Source of the DNA: VRUE01 sp963812335
Lineage (GTDB): Bacteria > Actinomycetota > Thermoleophilia > Solirubrobacterales > 70-9
Direction of reading: 5' to 3'
DNA: 64,000 nt
Assembly (NCBI GenBank): GCA_963812335.1
Contig: CAWEUU010000004.1
Coordinates: 248,001-312,000, forward strand
Shown: piece after piece, positions 1 through 8,075 of the stretch
Position numbering within the stretch: position 1 is the first letter of the stretch
How the letters are laid out: each line of letters begins with the position of its first letter
Notes under the pieces: model-generated
Databases searched by the model: none
What the model was told of the DNA's origin: nothing
The model's input: only the letters and a program-made list of their open reading frames with translations
Program-made: the position numbers and the translations under genes

Positions 1-1
1 G

Positions 2-1051
2 CACGACCCACTCGGCGGCGCTTTCCCCGGCGAGCCGGGCCCCGAGCACGACCCGATCGGCCACCTCGAGATCGCCGCCAACTGCGACGCCTACCTGGTC
101 GCACCCACTTCCGCCAACACGCTTGCCAAGCTGGCTGCGGGGATGGCCGACTCGATGCTGACCACCTCCTTCCTCGCCTGCACGGCGCCGCGTCTGGTCG
201 CCCCGGCGATGAACGACCGCATGTACGCGGACGCGGCGACGCAAGCGAACCTGGCGACGCTGCGTGAGCGCGGCGTAGATGTGATCGAACCGGGGGAGGG
301 CCGCCTCGCTTCGCGCGGAGAGCACGGTCGCGGCCGCCTGCCCGACCCCGCCGAGCTGCTTGCCCGAGTGGAAGCCGCGTTGCCGGCGGGGGAGCGTCCC
401 TGGGACGGCAAGCGGGTACTGGTCACGGCAGGCGGGACGCGCGAGCCGCTCGACTCCGTGCGCTTTCTCGGTAACCGTTCCAGCGGCCGCATGGGCATCG
501 CCCTCGCTGCGGCCGCCGCCCGCCGCGGCGCCGACGTCACCCTGATCGCCGCCAACGTCGCCCTGCCGGCCCCAGCCGGAGTACGCCGGATCGACGTCGA
601 GACCACCGCCGAGCTGGCCGAGGCGACCCGCACCGAGTTCGCCCAGGCCCACCTCCTGCTGATGGCCGCCGCCCCCGCCGACTTCCGCTCGACCGAGGCC
701 GTCTCGGGCAAGCTGGAGCGCGAGGGCGAGCTCGATCTCCACCTTGAGCCCACCGAGGACATCCTCGGCAGCCTGGAGCCCAAGGAGGGCCAGGCGACCG
801 TCGCCTTTGCCGCCGAACACGGCAACGACGTCGTGCGTGCCCGCGAAAAGCTCAACCGCAAGGGCGCTGACCTGATCGTCCTAAACGACATCTCGGACCC
901 CACCATCGGCTTCGACAGCCTAGAAAACGCAGCAACCCTGATCAGCTCTACGGCCGAGACCACGCTCGCTCAGGCCGGCAAGGACGTAATCGCCGAGCAG
1001 ATCCTCGACCACGTGGATACCGCGAGGGCGAATACCGCCAACGCCCGGTAG
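2..1051 (+). CDS. coaBC: Bifunctional phosphopantothenoylcysteine decarboxylase / phosphopantothenate-cysteine ligase, 5' truncated by window
   Basis: CoaBC makes 4'-phosphopantetheine from 4'-phosphopantothenate, cysteine and CTP in coenzyme A synthesis. The reading frame is open from base 2, so the N-terminus lies outside the window. The visible part begins in the flavin-binding CoaC domain (APTSANTLAKLA, then APAMN with the conserved Asn). The CoaB ligase domain follows from about base 400 with LVTAGGTREPLD, the NRSSGRMG nucleotide loop, AAPADFR and FAAE. At the position where the E. coli enzyme has its essential Cys (in an ACGD-like motif) this protein reads GRLASRGEHGRGRL, with Ser. The stop codon lies at the edge of a long inverted repeat that probably ends the transcript. 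Identification is secure. Confidence 0.95.
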   Translation, partial: HDPLGGAFPGEPGPEHDPIGHLEIAANCDAYLVAPTSANTLAKLAAGMADSMLTTSFLACTAPRLVAPAMNDRMYADAATQANLATLRERGVDVIEPGEGRLASRGEHGRGRLPDPAELLARVEAALPAGERPWDGKRVLVTAGGTREPLDSVRFLGNRSSGRMGIALAAAAARRGADVTLIAANVALPAPAGVRRIDVETTAELAEATRTEFAQAHLLLMAAAPADFRSTEAVSGKLEREGELDLHLEPTEDILGSLEPKEGQATVAFAAEHGNDVVRAREKLNRKGADLIVLNDISDPTIGFDSLENAATLISSTAETTLAQAGKDVIAEQILDHVDTARANTANAR

Positions 1052-1144
1052 GGGAGGAGGGGGACTCTCTCGAACGGGCGGATACTCAAATCGCCGGTCC
1101 AATTGGACCGGCGGTTGTCCGGGCGAGAGGGTCCCCCTCCTCCC
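1052..1144. terminator. Long nested palindrome after coaBC, likely terminator
   Basis: A 21-base arm at 1052-1072 pairs with 1124-1144 with a single mismatch. Inside it, 1093-1112 is a perfect 20-base palindrome (GCCGGTCC-AATT-GGACCGGC). The hairpin begins at the coaBC stop codon, so it is well placed to end or protect that transcript. There is no clear T-tract, and the length and nesting are unusual for a simple intrinsic terminator. It could also be a dispersed repeat. Confidence 0.6.
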
Positions 1145-1171
1145 GCTCCTGGCGCGACGCACTGACCGGGC

Positions 1172-1177
1172 TATACT
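1172..1177 (+). promoter_or_regulatory. Candidate -10 box of the rimP-nusA-infB operon
   Basis: TATACT is a near-consensus -10 hexamer in the only non-coding stretch ahead of rimP. No good -35 is visible 16-18 bases upstream. Transcription from here would run through the hairpin at 1212-1236 before reaching rimP. Confidence 0.5.
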
Positions 1178-1211
1178 GATCCCAAGCTTTTTGTCCCTAT
1201 GCAGTAGCGAG

Positions 1212-1236
1212 AAGTGGGCCTGGCCCACTTTTTTTT
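1212..1236 (+). terminator. Intrinsic terminator/attenuator in the rimP-nusA leader
   Basis: AAGTGGGC and GCCCACTT form an 8-bp GC-rich stem with a 3-base loop, followed at once by a run of T residues (1229-1236). This is a textbook Rho-independent terminator. It lies between the candidate -10 at 1172 and the rimP start at 1252, so operon transcripts must read through it. Because nusA is the second gene, NusA-dependent autoregulation by termination is plausible, as is known for nusA in Bacillus subtilis; that step is inference. Confidence 0.75.
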
Positions 1237-1251
1237 CGCCCCAAACCAGGC

Positions 1252-1485
1252 ATGGCAGACCTCAAAGACAGCATCCAGCAGCAGCTCACCGAGCTCGATT
1301 CCGAGCTCGACCTCGTCGCGCTCGAGCAGCCGGCGACCGAATCGCTGCGCCTCTTCATCGACCATCCGGCGGGAGTCGACTTGGCGCTCTGCGAGCAGGT
1401 GACCAGGCACCTGAACGAGCTTCGCGCCGCATATGCGCTCGAGGTTTCCTCGCCAGGACCCAAATACCGTAAGGAGCAGCCGTGA
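1252..1485 (+). CDS. rimP: Ribosome maturation factor RimP, N-terminal domain only
   Basis: RimP helps mature the 30S subunit. This 77-residue protein matches the N-terminal alpha/beta domain, with LRLFIDHPAGVDLALCEQVTRHL and the conserved VSSPG motif near residues 65-69. Usual RimP proteins are about 150 residues and continue after VSSPG into an Sm-like second domain. Here eight residues follow and the gene stops, overlapping the nusA start by four bases (GTGA). The next frame is already the complete NusA N-terminus, so no second domain is hidden by a frameshift. The ATG at 1252 has only a weak AGG upstream. Family assignment is good; function with half the protein is uncertain. Confidence 0.8.
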   Translation: MADLKDSIQQQLTELDSELDLVALEQPATESLRLFIDHPAGVDLALCEQVTRHLNELRAAYALEVSSPGPKYRKEQP

Positions 1486-2969
1486 GCAAGGAGATCGTCG
1501 AAGCAATCAAGGCGCTCGAGCAGGAGAAGGGCATCTCCTCCGACAAGCTGATGGACGCCCTCGCCGACGCGCTGCTGTCGGCCTACAAGAAAACCCCCGG
1601 GGCGGCCAAATACGCCCGCGTCGACCTCGACCACGAGACCGGCGACTTCCTCGTCTTCGAACTGATCCTGCCGGCCGAGCTGGAGGAGAAGCTGCTCGCC
1701 GAGGCCGCCGAGGCCCAGGAGGAGGAGGAGCGTGAGATCGACCCCGAGACCGGCGAGCTCAAAGAGCCCGAGGATCCGGAGCTGGACCCCGAGATGATCG
1801 CCCCCTACGAGGACCAGATCGAGACCCGCGACGTGACCCCCGAGGACTTCGGTCGGATCGCCGCCCAGACCGCCAAGCAGGTGATCCTGCAGCGGATCCG
1901 CGAGGCCGAACGGATGATGATGTTCGAGGAGTATCAGGACCGCGTCGGCGAGTTGATCACGGGGATCATCCAGCAGTCCGACAAGCGCTACACGCTGGTC
2001 CAGTTGCGCGAGCGGGTCGAGGCGCTGCTGCCCAAGTCCGAGCAGGTCTACAACGAGCGCTACGACCACGGGATGCGTGTCAAGGCCGTGATCACCGATG
2101 TCTCCGACTCGACCAAAGGCCCGGCGATCGTCGTCTCCCGCCGCAGCCCCGAGCTGATCAAGAGCCTCTTCGAGCTTGAGGTCCCGGAGATCGCCGACAA
2201 GCTGGTTGAGATCGTCGGCGTTGCCCGCGAGCCCGGTTACCGCTCGAAGATCGCTGTCGTCTCGCACACCGACGGGGTCGATCCGGTCGGCGCCTGTGTC
2301 GGCCCGCGCGGCTCGCGCGTGCGCATGGTCGTCTCCGAGTTGCGCGGCGAGAAGATCGACATCATCCCCCACAACGACGAGCCCGCCCGCTTCGTCGCCA
2401 AGGCGCTCTCCCCGGCCCGCGTGCGCGAGGTGATCGTCGACGACGGGGAGCGCCAGGCGACGGTGATCGTGCCCGACGACCAGCTCTCGCTGGCGATCGG
2501 TCGCGACGGCCAGAACGCCCGCCTCGCCGCTCGCCTGACCGGCTGGCGGGTCGACATCAAGTCTGAGACCGAGTTCGCCTCCGAGGACGAGGTCGAGGAG
2601 TACGAGGGGGAAGAGGCCTCCGACGGGCACTGCCTGGCGGTGCTCTCCAACGGCCGTCGCTGCCCCAACGCGGCGATCGGCGAGTCTTCCTACTGCGGCC
2701 TGCCGACCCACCAGGCCCTGGCCCGCTTCGAGACCAACCAGATCGTGATTCTCTCGCCGCTGGAGGAGGCTGAGGTGGCGATCCTGGCCGACGCCGACGC
2801 CGACCAAGGGCAGGTGAGCGAGATCGTCGCCAAGGCCGAAGACCAGTACGAGGAGCCGGCCGAGGAACAGCCCGAGCCCGAGGAGCCCACCGCCGAGGAG
2901 CCCGAGGAGGAGACGGTCGAGGAGGTCGACGGCGAGGAGTCGGTCGCTGAGGAGGCTGAGCAGGCCTAG
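1482..2969 (+). CDS. nusA: Transcription termination/antitermination factor NusA with an added Cys-rich motif
   Basis: NusA binds RNA polymerase and nascent RNA and controls pausing, termination and antitermination. The 495-residue protein has the N-terminal polymerase-binding domain (about 1-150, with an acidic insertion), an S1 domain near 194-230 and tandem KH domains (ACVGPRGSRVRMVVSEL and LAIGRDGQNARLAARL). After the KH domains comes an unexpected C384-x9-C394-x10-C405-x4-H410 motif resembling small zinc-binding modules, then a long Glu/Pro-rich tail. The gene starts with GTG overlapping rimP, and its stop codon shares one base with the infB start. No ylxR/rnpM-like gene lies between nusA and infB, unlike in many Gram-positives. 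Confidence 0.95.
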   Translation: MSKEIVEAIKALEQEKGISSDKLMDALADALLSAYKKTPGAAKYARVDLDHETGDFLVFELILPAELEEKLLAEAAEAQEEEEREIDPETGELKEPEDPELDPEMIAPYEDQIETRDVTPEDFGRIAAQTAKQVILQRIREAERMMMFEEYQDRVGELITGIIQQSDKRYTLVQLRERVEALLPKSEQVYNERYDHGMRVKAVITDVSDSTKGPAIVVSRRSPELIKSLFELEVPEIADKLVEIVGVAREPGYRSKIAVVSHTDGVDPVGACVGPRGSRVRMVVSELRGEKIDIIPHNDEPARFVAKALSPARVREVIVDDGERQATVIVPDDQLSLAIGRDGQNARLAARLTGWRVDIKSETEFASEDEVEEYEGEEASDGHCLAVLSNGRRCPNAAIGESSYCGLPTHQALARFETNQIVILSPLEEAEVAILADADADQGQVSEIVAKAEDQYEEPAEEQPEPEEPTAEEPEEETVEEVDGEESVAEEAEQA

Positions 2970-5143
2970 TGGCGAAGAAACGCGTCCACGAGATCGCCAA
3001 GGCCCAGGGCCTGAGCAGCAAAGAGCTGCTTGCCGCGCTGAAGAAGGCCGGAGTCGAAGCCACGGCAGCTGCCTCCAGTGTCGAGGAGGCCGACGCCCTG
3101 AAGGCGCTCTCCGGCAACGGCGCCGGTTCGACCGAGGCGAAGTCGAAGCCCGTCGAGAAGAAGGCTGAGCCGAAGGCGGAGAAAGCTTCGCCAAAGCCCG
3201 CCGCGACGCCAAAAAAAGCCGTGGGTAGCAGCAAGAAACGCCGTGTCGTGATCGACTCGCAGGCTTCGCGCCGCGACCAGATGGGTGGCCCGCCTCCGCA
3301 GCGCCCGCCACGGCGGCGCGGCGGCAGACGTCGCCGGCCACTGCTCGAGGAGCCGCCGGTCAGGGCTGAGGAGCCGGCCGAGCCGGAGGCGACCAAGGTC
3401 AACTCCGGCGCGACCGTGCGTGAGGTCGCCGAACTGCTCGGCCTCGGCAGCGCCGAGGTGATCAAGAAGCTGATGACGATGGGGGAGATGGCGACGCTGA
3501 CCCAGACCCTCACCGACGAGTCGATCAAGGCGATCGCCGATGAGTACGACCGCAAGATAGAGATCGTCACCGCTGCCGAGGAGGAGCCCGAGGCGCCTGA
3601 ATACGAGGACGCCGCCGGGAGCCTTGTCGACCGCCCGCCCGTGGTCACGATCATGGGCCACGTCGACCACGGCAAGACCTCGCTGCTCGACGCGATCCGC
3701 GAGACCGAGGTCGCCGCGGGCGAGGCGGGGGGCATCACCCAGCACATCGGCGCCTACCAGGTTCACCACGCCGAGAAGACGATCACCTTCCTGGACACGC
3801 CCGGCCACGCCGCGTTCACCGCGATGCGTGCCCGCGGCGCCAAGGTGACCGACATCGCCGTCGTCGTCGTCGCCGCCGACGACGGCGTCATGCCGCAGAC
3901 CAAAGAGGCAATCGACCACGCTCGCGCCGCCGACGTGCCGATCCTGATCGCGGTCAACAAGATCGACAAAGAGGGCGCCCAGCCCGACCGGGTGCGCAAT
4001 GAGCTCGCCGCCGACGGGCTGACCCCCGAGGACTGGGGCGGCGAGACCGTCTACTGCGACGTCTCGGCCAAGACCCACGACGGCCTCGACAACCTGCTTG
4101 ACATGATCCAGCTCGTCTCCGAGCTCGAGGAGCTCGGCGCCAACGAGGATGCCCCTGCCTCGGGCACCGTGGTCGAGTCCCAGCTCGATCCTGGCCGCGG
4201 CCCGGTGGTGACGATCCTGGTCCAGCGCGGCACGCTTGCGGTCGGCGACTCGCTCGTCGCGGGCCCACAGTGGGGCAAGGTGCGGGCGATGCACGACTTC
4301 ACCGGTGCCCGGGTCGAGCAGGCCGGCCCCGGCATGCCGGTCGAGGTGCTGGGCTTCGACGGCGTCTGCGAGGCCGGCGAGCACGTGCATGCGGTCGAGA
4401 ACGACCGTCGTGCCCGCCAGCTCGCCCAGGAGCGTGGCAACCGGCTCAAGACCGAGGCCCTGGCCCGCCGCCAGGCACGCAAGGTCAGTCTCGAGGAGGT
4501 CTTCTCGCGCGCCCAGGAAGGCGACATCAAGGAGCTCGACATCGTGCTCAAGGCCGATGTCGCCGGCTCACTGGAGGCGCTGCAGGACGAGATTGCCAAG
4601 GTCCCTCAGGAACAGGTTGGGATCAACGTCATTCACTCACAGACGGGCGGCATCAACGAGTCCGACGTGATGCTCGCCTCGGCCTCCGATGCGATCGTGA
4701 TCGGCTTCAACGTGCGGCCGCTGGCCGATGCGCGTAAGGCCGCCGAGCGCGAGGGCGTCGATGTGCGCACCTACTCGGTCATTTACAAAATCACCGAAGA
4801 TCTGCGCAACGCGATGGAGGGCATGCTTGAGGCGGTCGAGGTCGAGGAGACGCTCGGCGAGGCCGAGGTCAAGCAGACCTTCAAGGCCTCGAAGGTCGGC
4901 CGCATTGCCGGCTGCATCGTCAATGAGGGCAAGGTCGCCCGCGACGCCAACGTGCGTCTGGTCCGCGAGGGCACGGTGATCTGGGACGGTGTGCTCGGCT
5001 CGCTGCGCCGCTTCAAAGACAACGTGCAGGAGGTCGAGCAGGGCCAGGAGTGCGGCGTCGTGCTCGAGGGCTACGCCGATGTCAAGGAGGGCGACATGCT
5101 CGAGTTCTACAAGACCAAGCAGGTCGAGCAGACGCTGGAGTAG
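2969..5143 (+). CDS. infB: Translation initiation factor IF-2
   Basis: IF-2 is the GTPase that places initiator tRNA on the 30S subunit and promotes subunit joining. The 724-residue protein starts with an IF2_N helical domain (KRVHEIAKAQGLSSKELLAAL), followed by a Lys/Pro-rich and Arg-rich linker. The G domain shows GHVDHGKT at 230-237, DTPGH at 276-280 and NKID at 330-333. The C-terminal beta-barrel and initiator-tRNA-binding domains follow. It starts with GTG sharing a base with the nusA stop, so it is translationally coupled to nusA. Confidence 0.97.
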   Translation: MAKKRVHEIAKAQGLSSKELLAALKKAGVEATAAASSVEEADALKALSGNGAGSTEAKSKPVEKKAEPKAEKASPKPAATPKKAVGSSKKRRVVIDSQASRRDQMGGPPPQRPPRRRGGRRRRPLLEEPPVRAEEPAEPEATKVNSGATVREVAELLGLGSAEVIKKLMTMGEMATLTQTLTDESIKAIADEYDRKIEIVTAAEEEPEAPEYEDAAGSLVDRPPVVTIMGHVDHGKTSLLDAIRETEVAAGEAGGITQHIGAYQVHHAEKTITFLDTPGHAAFTAMRARGAKVTDIAVVVVAADDGVMPQTKEAIDHARAADVPILIAVNKIDKEGAQPDRVRNELAADGLTPEDWGGETVYCDVSAKTHDGLDNLLDMIQLVSELEELGANEDAPASGTVVESQLDPGRGPVVTILVQRGTLAVGDSLVAGPQWGKVRAMHDFTGARVEQAGPGMPVEVLGFDGVCEAGEHVHAVENDRRARQLAQERGNRLKTEALARRQARKVSLEEVFSRAQEGDIKELDIVLKADVAGSLEALQDEIAKVPQEQVGINVIHSQTGGINESDVMLASASDAIVIGFNVRPLADARKAAEREGVDVRTYSVIYKITEDLRNAMEGMLEAVEVEETLGEAEVKQTFKASKVGRIAGCIVNEGKVARDANVRLVREGTVIWDGVLGSLRRFKDNVQEVEQGQECGVVLEGYADVKEGDMLEFYKTKQVEQTLE

Positions 5144-5144
5144 A

Positions 5145-5489
5145 ATGAAGACGACTCCTCGCATGCGCCGCATCAACGAGGTGCTCCGCGAGGTGGTCGG
5201 CTCCGCTATCGCCGCCGAGTTGAGCGACCCTCGGATCGGCTTCGTCACCGTGACCTCGGTCGAAACCAGCCCAGACCTCCGCAGCGCCAAGGTGCACGTC
5301 AGCGTGCTCGGCGACGAGGTCGCGCGCGAGGTGGCGCTCGAGGGTTTGCGCTCCTCGCACGGGGTCCTGCAGTCGAAGATCGCCGCCGAGACGCGGATGA
5401 AGCGCACGCCGACGCTGAGCTTCCACTACGACCCGACGGTCGAGCGCGGAATGAGGATCTCCCAGCTGCTCGAAGAAGATGAGCAGTGA
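5145..5489 (+). CDS. rbfA: 30S ribosome-binding factor RbfA
   Basis: RbfA binds the immature 30S subunit during late 16S rRNA processing. The 114-residue product has the family KH-like fold signature: RMRRINEVLREVVGSAIAAEL, DPRIGFVTVTSVETSPDLRSAKVHVS and the C-terminal TPTLSFHYDPTVERGMRISQLL. I chose ATG 5145, one base after the infB stop, because it gives the usual length and the family begins just there. The reading frame is open upstream inside infB, but that part is not RbfA. Its stop overlaps the next start codon (GTGA). Confidence 0.95.
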   Translation: MKTTPRMRRINEVLREVVGSAIAAELSDPRIGFVTVTSVETSPDLRSAKVHVSVLGDEVAREVALEGLRSSHGVLQSKIAAETRMKRTPTLSFHYDPTVERGMRISQLLEEDEQ

Positions 5490-6487
5490 GCGAGACGACC
5501 GACATCGAAGCCACCGAGATCGAGCGCGTCGCGGGGGAGCTCCGCAACCGTGACCGCTTCCTGCTGACCGCGCACGAGGGGCCCGATGGCGATGCGCTCG
5601 GCTCGCTGCTCGGGATGCACCACCTGCTCACGCAGCTCGGCAAGGACTCGCTGATGTTCCTCGCCGCGAAGGAGTTCCCGCTGCCGATCGAGTACCGCTT
5701 CCTGCCCCTGGAGGAGGTCTTCCACGAGGCGCCGGCCGACATGGCGGATCGTACGGCGATCTTCCTCGACTGCGGCAACATCGATCGCATGCCGGTCGAC
5801 TTCCTATCCAAGGACGGCCTGTTCACGATCAACATCGACCACCACCACGACAACACGATGTTCGGCGACGTCAACCTGGTCGAGGTCGACGCATCCTGCA
5901 CCGCCGAGATCGTCTACGAGCTGGCAATCCTGCTCGGCGCCCAGCTGACGCCGGAGATGGCAACCGCCCTCTACGTCGGCCTGATCACCGACACCGGCAA
6001 GTTCATGTACGACAACACGAACGCTCGCACCCACCGCATCGCCGCCGACCTGATCGAAGCCGGGGTGAACGTCGACGAGACCTACCGCCGGCTCTACGAG
6101 CGCGTGCCGATCGAGAAGCTGCGCCTGCTCTCGCGCGCCCTGGAAGGGATTCAGCACCACTGCGACGGCGCCCTCGTGCTCGCCTACGTCAGCGACGCCG
6201 ACTACGAGGCCAGCGATGCCGACGAGGAGATGACCGAGGGAATCATCGACCACTTGCGCTCGGTCGACGGCGCCAGGGTCGCGGCGCTGATCCGCGACCT
6301 CGGTGACCGCGGTAGCGCCGCGCGCAAGGTCAGCCTGCGCTCCAGCGACGGCGCCGTTGACGTCTCTGCGATCGCCCGCAGCAGCGGCGGGGGCGGGCAC
6401 AAGCGGGCTGCAGGCTTCTCCACCGATCTTGAGATGGAGGCGCTGGTCTCGTTCCTCTCCAGCGAGGTCGCAGCTCAGCTTTCGTGA
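5486..6487 (+). CDS. nrnA: DHH/DHHA1 phosphoesterase (NrnA-type oligoribonuclease / pAp phosphatase)
   Basis: NrnA-type proteins degrade short oligonucleotides (nanoRNA) and in some cases dephosphorylate pAp. The 333-residue sequence has the DHH metal motifs in order: the first Asp-rich loop (HEGPDGDALGS), FLDCGN, and NIDHHHDN containing DHH. The C-terminal DHHA1 motif GGGGHKRAAG follows. Its position between rbfA and truB is the standard actinobacterial and firmicute arrangement. Start GTG overlaps the rbfA stop, and its own stop overlaps the truB start. Biochemical specificity cannot be read from sequence alone. Confidence 0.9.
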   Translation: MSETTDIEATEIERVAGELRNRDRFLLTAHEGPDGDALGSLLGMHHLLTQLGKDSLMFLAAKEFPLPIEYRFLPLEEVFHEAPADMADRTAIFLDCGNIDRMPVDFLSKDGLFTINIDHHHDNTMFGDVNLVEVDASCTAEIVYELAILLGAQLTPEMATALYVGLITDTGKFMYDNTNARTHRIAADLIEAGVNVDETYRRLYERVPIEKLRLLSRALEGIQHHCDGALVLAYVSDADYEASDADEEMTEGIIDHLRSVDGARVAALIRDLGDRGSAARKVSLRSSDGAVDVSAIARSSGGGGHKRAAGFSTDLEMEALVSFLSSEVAAQLS

Positions 6488-7119
6488 CGCTGCTGCTCTG
6501 CGACAAGCCGGCCGGGGCGACCTCGCGCGCGCTGGTCGAAGCGGTGCGGCGCGAGCGCGGCTGCGAAAAGGCCGGCCACGCCGGCACGCTCGACCCCTTT
6601 GCCACCGGGCTGCTGCTGGTCCTGCTCGATGGCGCGACGCGCCTGCAGCGCTTCCTCACCGAGTTGCCCAAGACCTACCTCGCGACCGCGCGACTCGGCT
6701 GGCGCTCGAGCACCGGCGACCCCGAGGGCGAGCTGACCGAGACCGGCGAGGTGCCCGCATCGCTCGCGCTGCCCACCGGCACCGTGCGTCAGCGGGTGCC
6801 GATGACCTCCTCGGTTCGGGTCGGCGGGGAGCGCCTCTACCGCAAGGCGCGGCGCGGCGAGGCCGTGGTCACGCCGCCGCGCGACGTCGAGATCCGCCGT
6901 GCCGAGCTGCTCGACCACGATGCGGAGACGGCCCGGTATGAGATCGAGTGCTCCAGCGGCACCTACGTGCGCAGCCTGATCGAGACCCTCGGCGACGCCT
7001 ACTGCGTCGAGTTGCGTCGCACAGCCGTCGGCCCGTTCCGGGTCGGAGACGCCGGTAACGAGGTCACGGTCGAGCGGGTTGGCGAGCTGATCCCCGCCGC
7101 AGCGGAGGCGATGCGCTGA
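6484..7119 (+). CDS. truB: tRNA pseudouridine(55) synthase TruB, short form
   Basis: TruB makes pseudouridine 55 in the T-loop of tRNAs. The catalytic motif HAGTLDPFATGLL is present with the nucleophilic Asp at residue 37, and the later CSSGTYVRSLIETLGD block is typical. At 211 residues it is about 100 shorter than the E. coli enzyme and seems to lack the C-terminal PUA-like domain. It starts with GTG overlapping the previous gene, and its stop shares a base with the ribF ATG (TGATG). Confidence 0.94.
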   Translation: MTLLLCDKPAGATSRALVEAVRRERGCEKAGHAGTLDPFATGLLLVLLDGATRLQRFLTELPKTYLATARLGWRSSTGDPEGELTETGEVPASLALPTGTVRQRVPMTSSVRVGGERLYRKARRGEAVVTPPRDVEIRRAELLDHDAETARYEIECSSGTYVRSLIETLGDAYCVELRRTAVGPFRVGDAGNEVTVERVGELIPAAAEAMR

Positions 7120-8006
7120 TGGCGAACATCGAGGTCACCAGCCTGCCCGACGCGGAGCCGCGGCCGCGCAGGGTCGCGATCGGCACCTTTGACGGCGTCC
7201 ATCGCGGGCACCGGGCCGTAATCGAGGGCGCCGACACGGTGCTCACCTTCGACCCGCACCCGCTCTCGGTGATCCACCCCTCGGCGCTGCCGAAACTGAT
7301 CATGCCGTTCGAGGTCAAGCGCGACGTGATCGAGGGCCTCGGCATCCGCGAGCTCGTCGTGATTCCCTTCGACTGCGAGTTCGCGACCCGCTCGGCGGAG
7401 GACTTCGTCGAGCGTGTGCTGGTCGATCGGCTCGGTTCCGAGCAGGTCTCGGTCGGCGAGAATTTCCGCTTCGGGGCGCGGGCGAAAGGCGATCCGGCGA
7501 TGCTTGCCTCGCACTCGGAGTTCGAGACCCGCGTCGTACCGCTGGTCGAGGTCGACGGCGAGACCGTCTCCTCGACCCGGATCCGTGCCCTGATCGCGGC
7601 TGGCGACATGGTCGGCGCCCGGCACTGCCTCGGCGCCCCCTTCATGGTCGAGGGCACGGTGGTCGAGGGCGACCAGCGAGGCCGCGAGCTCGGCTTCCCG
7701 ACGGCCAACATCGTCCCCGACGACCGGCTCGCCTTCCCTGGCCACGGCGTTTTCGCTGCCTTCGCCGACGGAGTCCCCGCTGCGGTCAACGTCGGCGTGC
7801 GGCCCACTTTCGAAAGCGGCCGCGGCGTGCTGATCGAGACCTACCTGATCGATCGCTCCGAAGACCTCTACGGCCGCACGCTGCGGGTTGCCTTCGTCGA
7901 GCGCCTGCGCGGCGAGAAGCGTTTCGCCAGCGTTGAGGAGCTGATCGCCCAGATGCGGATCGACGTCGAGGACGCGAAGCGGGTCTGTGCTAGCTTCACC
8001 CCGTGA
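7119..8006 (+). CDS. ribF: Bifunctional riboflavin kinase / FAD synthetase
   Basis: RibF converts riboflavin to FMN and then FAD. The N-terminal adenylyltransferase half shows GTFDGVHRGHRAVI, TFDPHP, the FRFGARAKGD segment and SSTRIR. The C-terminal flavokinase half shows GRELGFPTANI, GVFAAFADG, NVGVRPTF and the ETYLIDRSEDLYG segment. The length of 295 residues is normal. It is the last gene of the rimP operon, and a short repeat element begins right at its stop codon. Confidence 0.95.
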   Translation: MANIEVTSLPDAEPRPRRVAIGTFDGVHRGHRAVIEGADTVLTFDPHPLSVIHPSALPKLIMPFEVKRDVIEGLGIRELVVIPFDCEFATRSAEDFVERVLVDRLGSEQVSVGENFRFGARAKGDPAMLASHSEFETRVVPLVEVDGETVSSTRIRALIAAGDMVGARHCLGAPFMVEGTVVEGDQRGRELGFPTANIVPDDRLAFPGHGVFAAFADGVPAAVNVGVRPTFESGRGVLIETYLIDRSEDLYGRTLRVAFVERLRGEKRFASVEELIAQMRIDVEDAKRVCASFTP

Positions 8007-8050
8007 GCGCGGTAGTGAACGCGCATCCATATCTGATTCTGTGCAAGTGA
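8003..8050 (+). repeat. Dispersed hairpin element, copy C (between ribF and rpsO)
   Basis: This copy starts GAGCGCGG like the type B copies and holds the family core CCATATCTGATTCT at 8027-8040. GCGCA and TGTGC flank the core and can pair (one G-T). It encodes a small open frame from GTG 8003 to TGA 8050 (15 residues), which ends 25 bases before rpsO. It is the most diverged of the copies but keeps the loop. Confidence 0.55.
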
Positions 8051-8075
8051 ACGACGCGGGAACATTTACCTTTTC

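Noticed and set aside
1197..3341. Long minus-strand open frame opposite rimP, nusA and infB
   Set aside because: It is a GC-rich shadow with Leu/Gly/Asp-biased composition and no motif, lying opposite well-identified genes.
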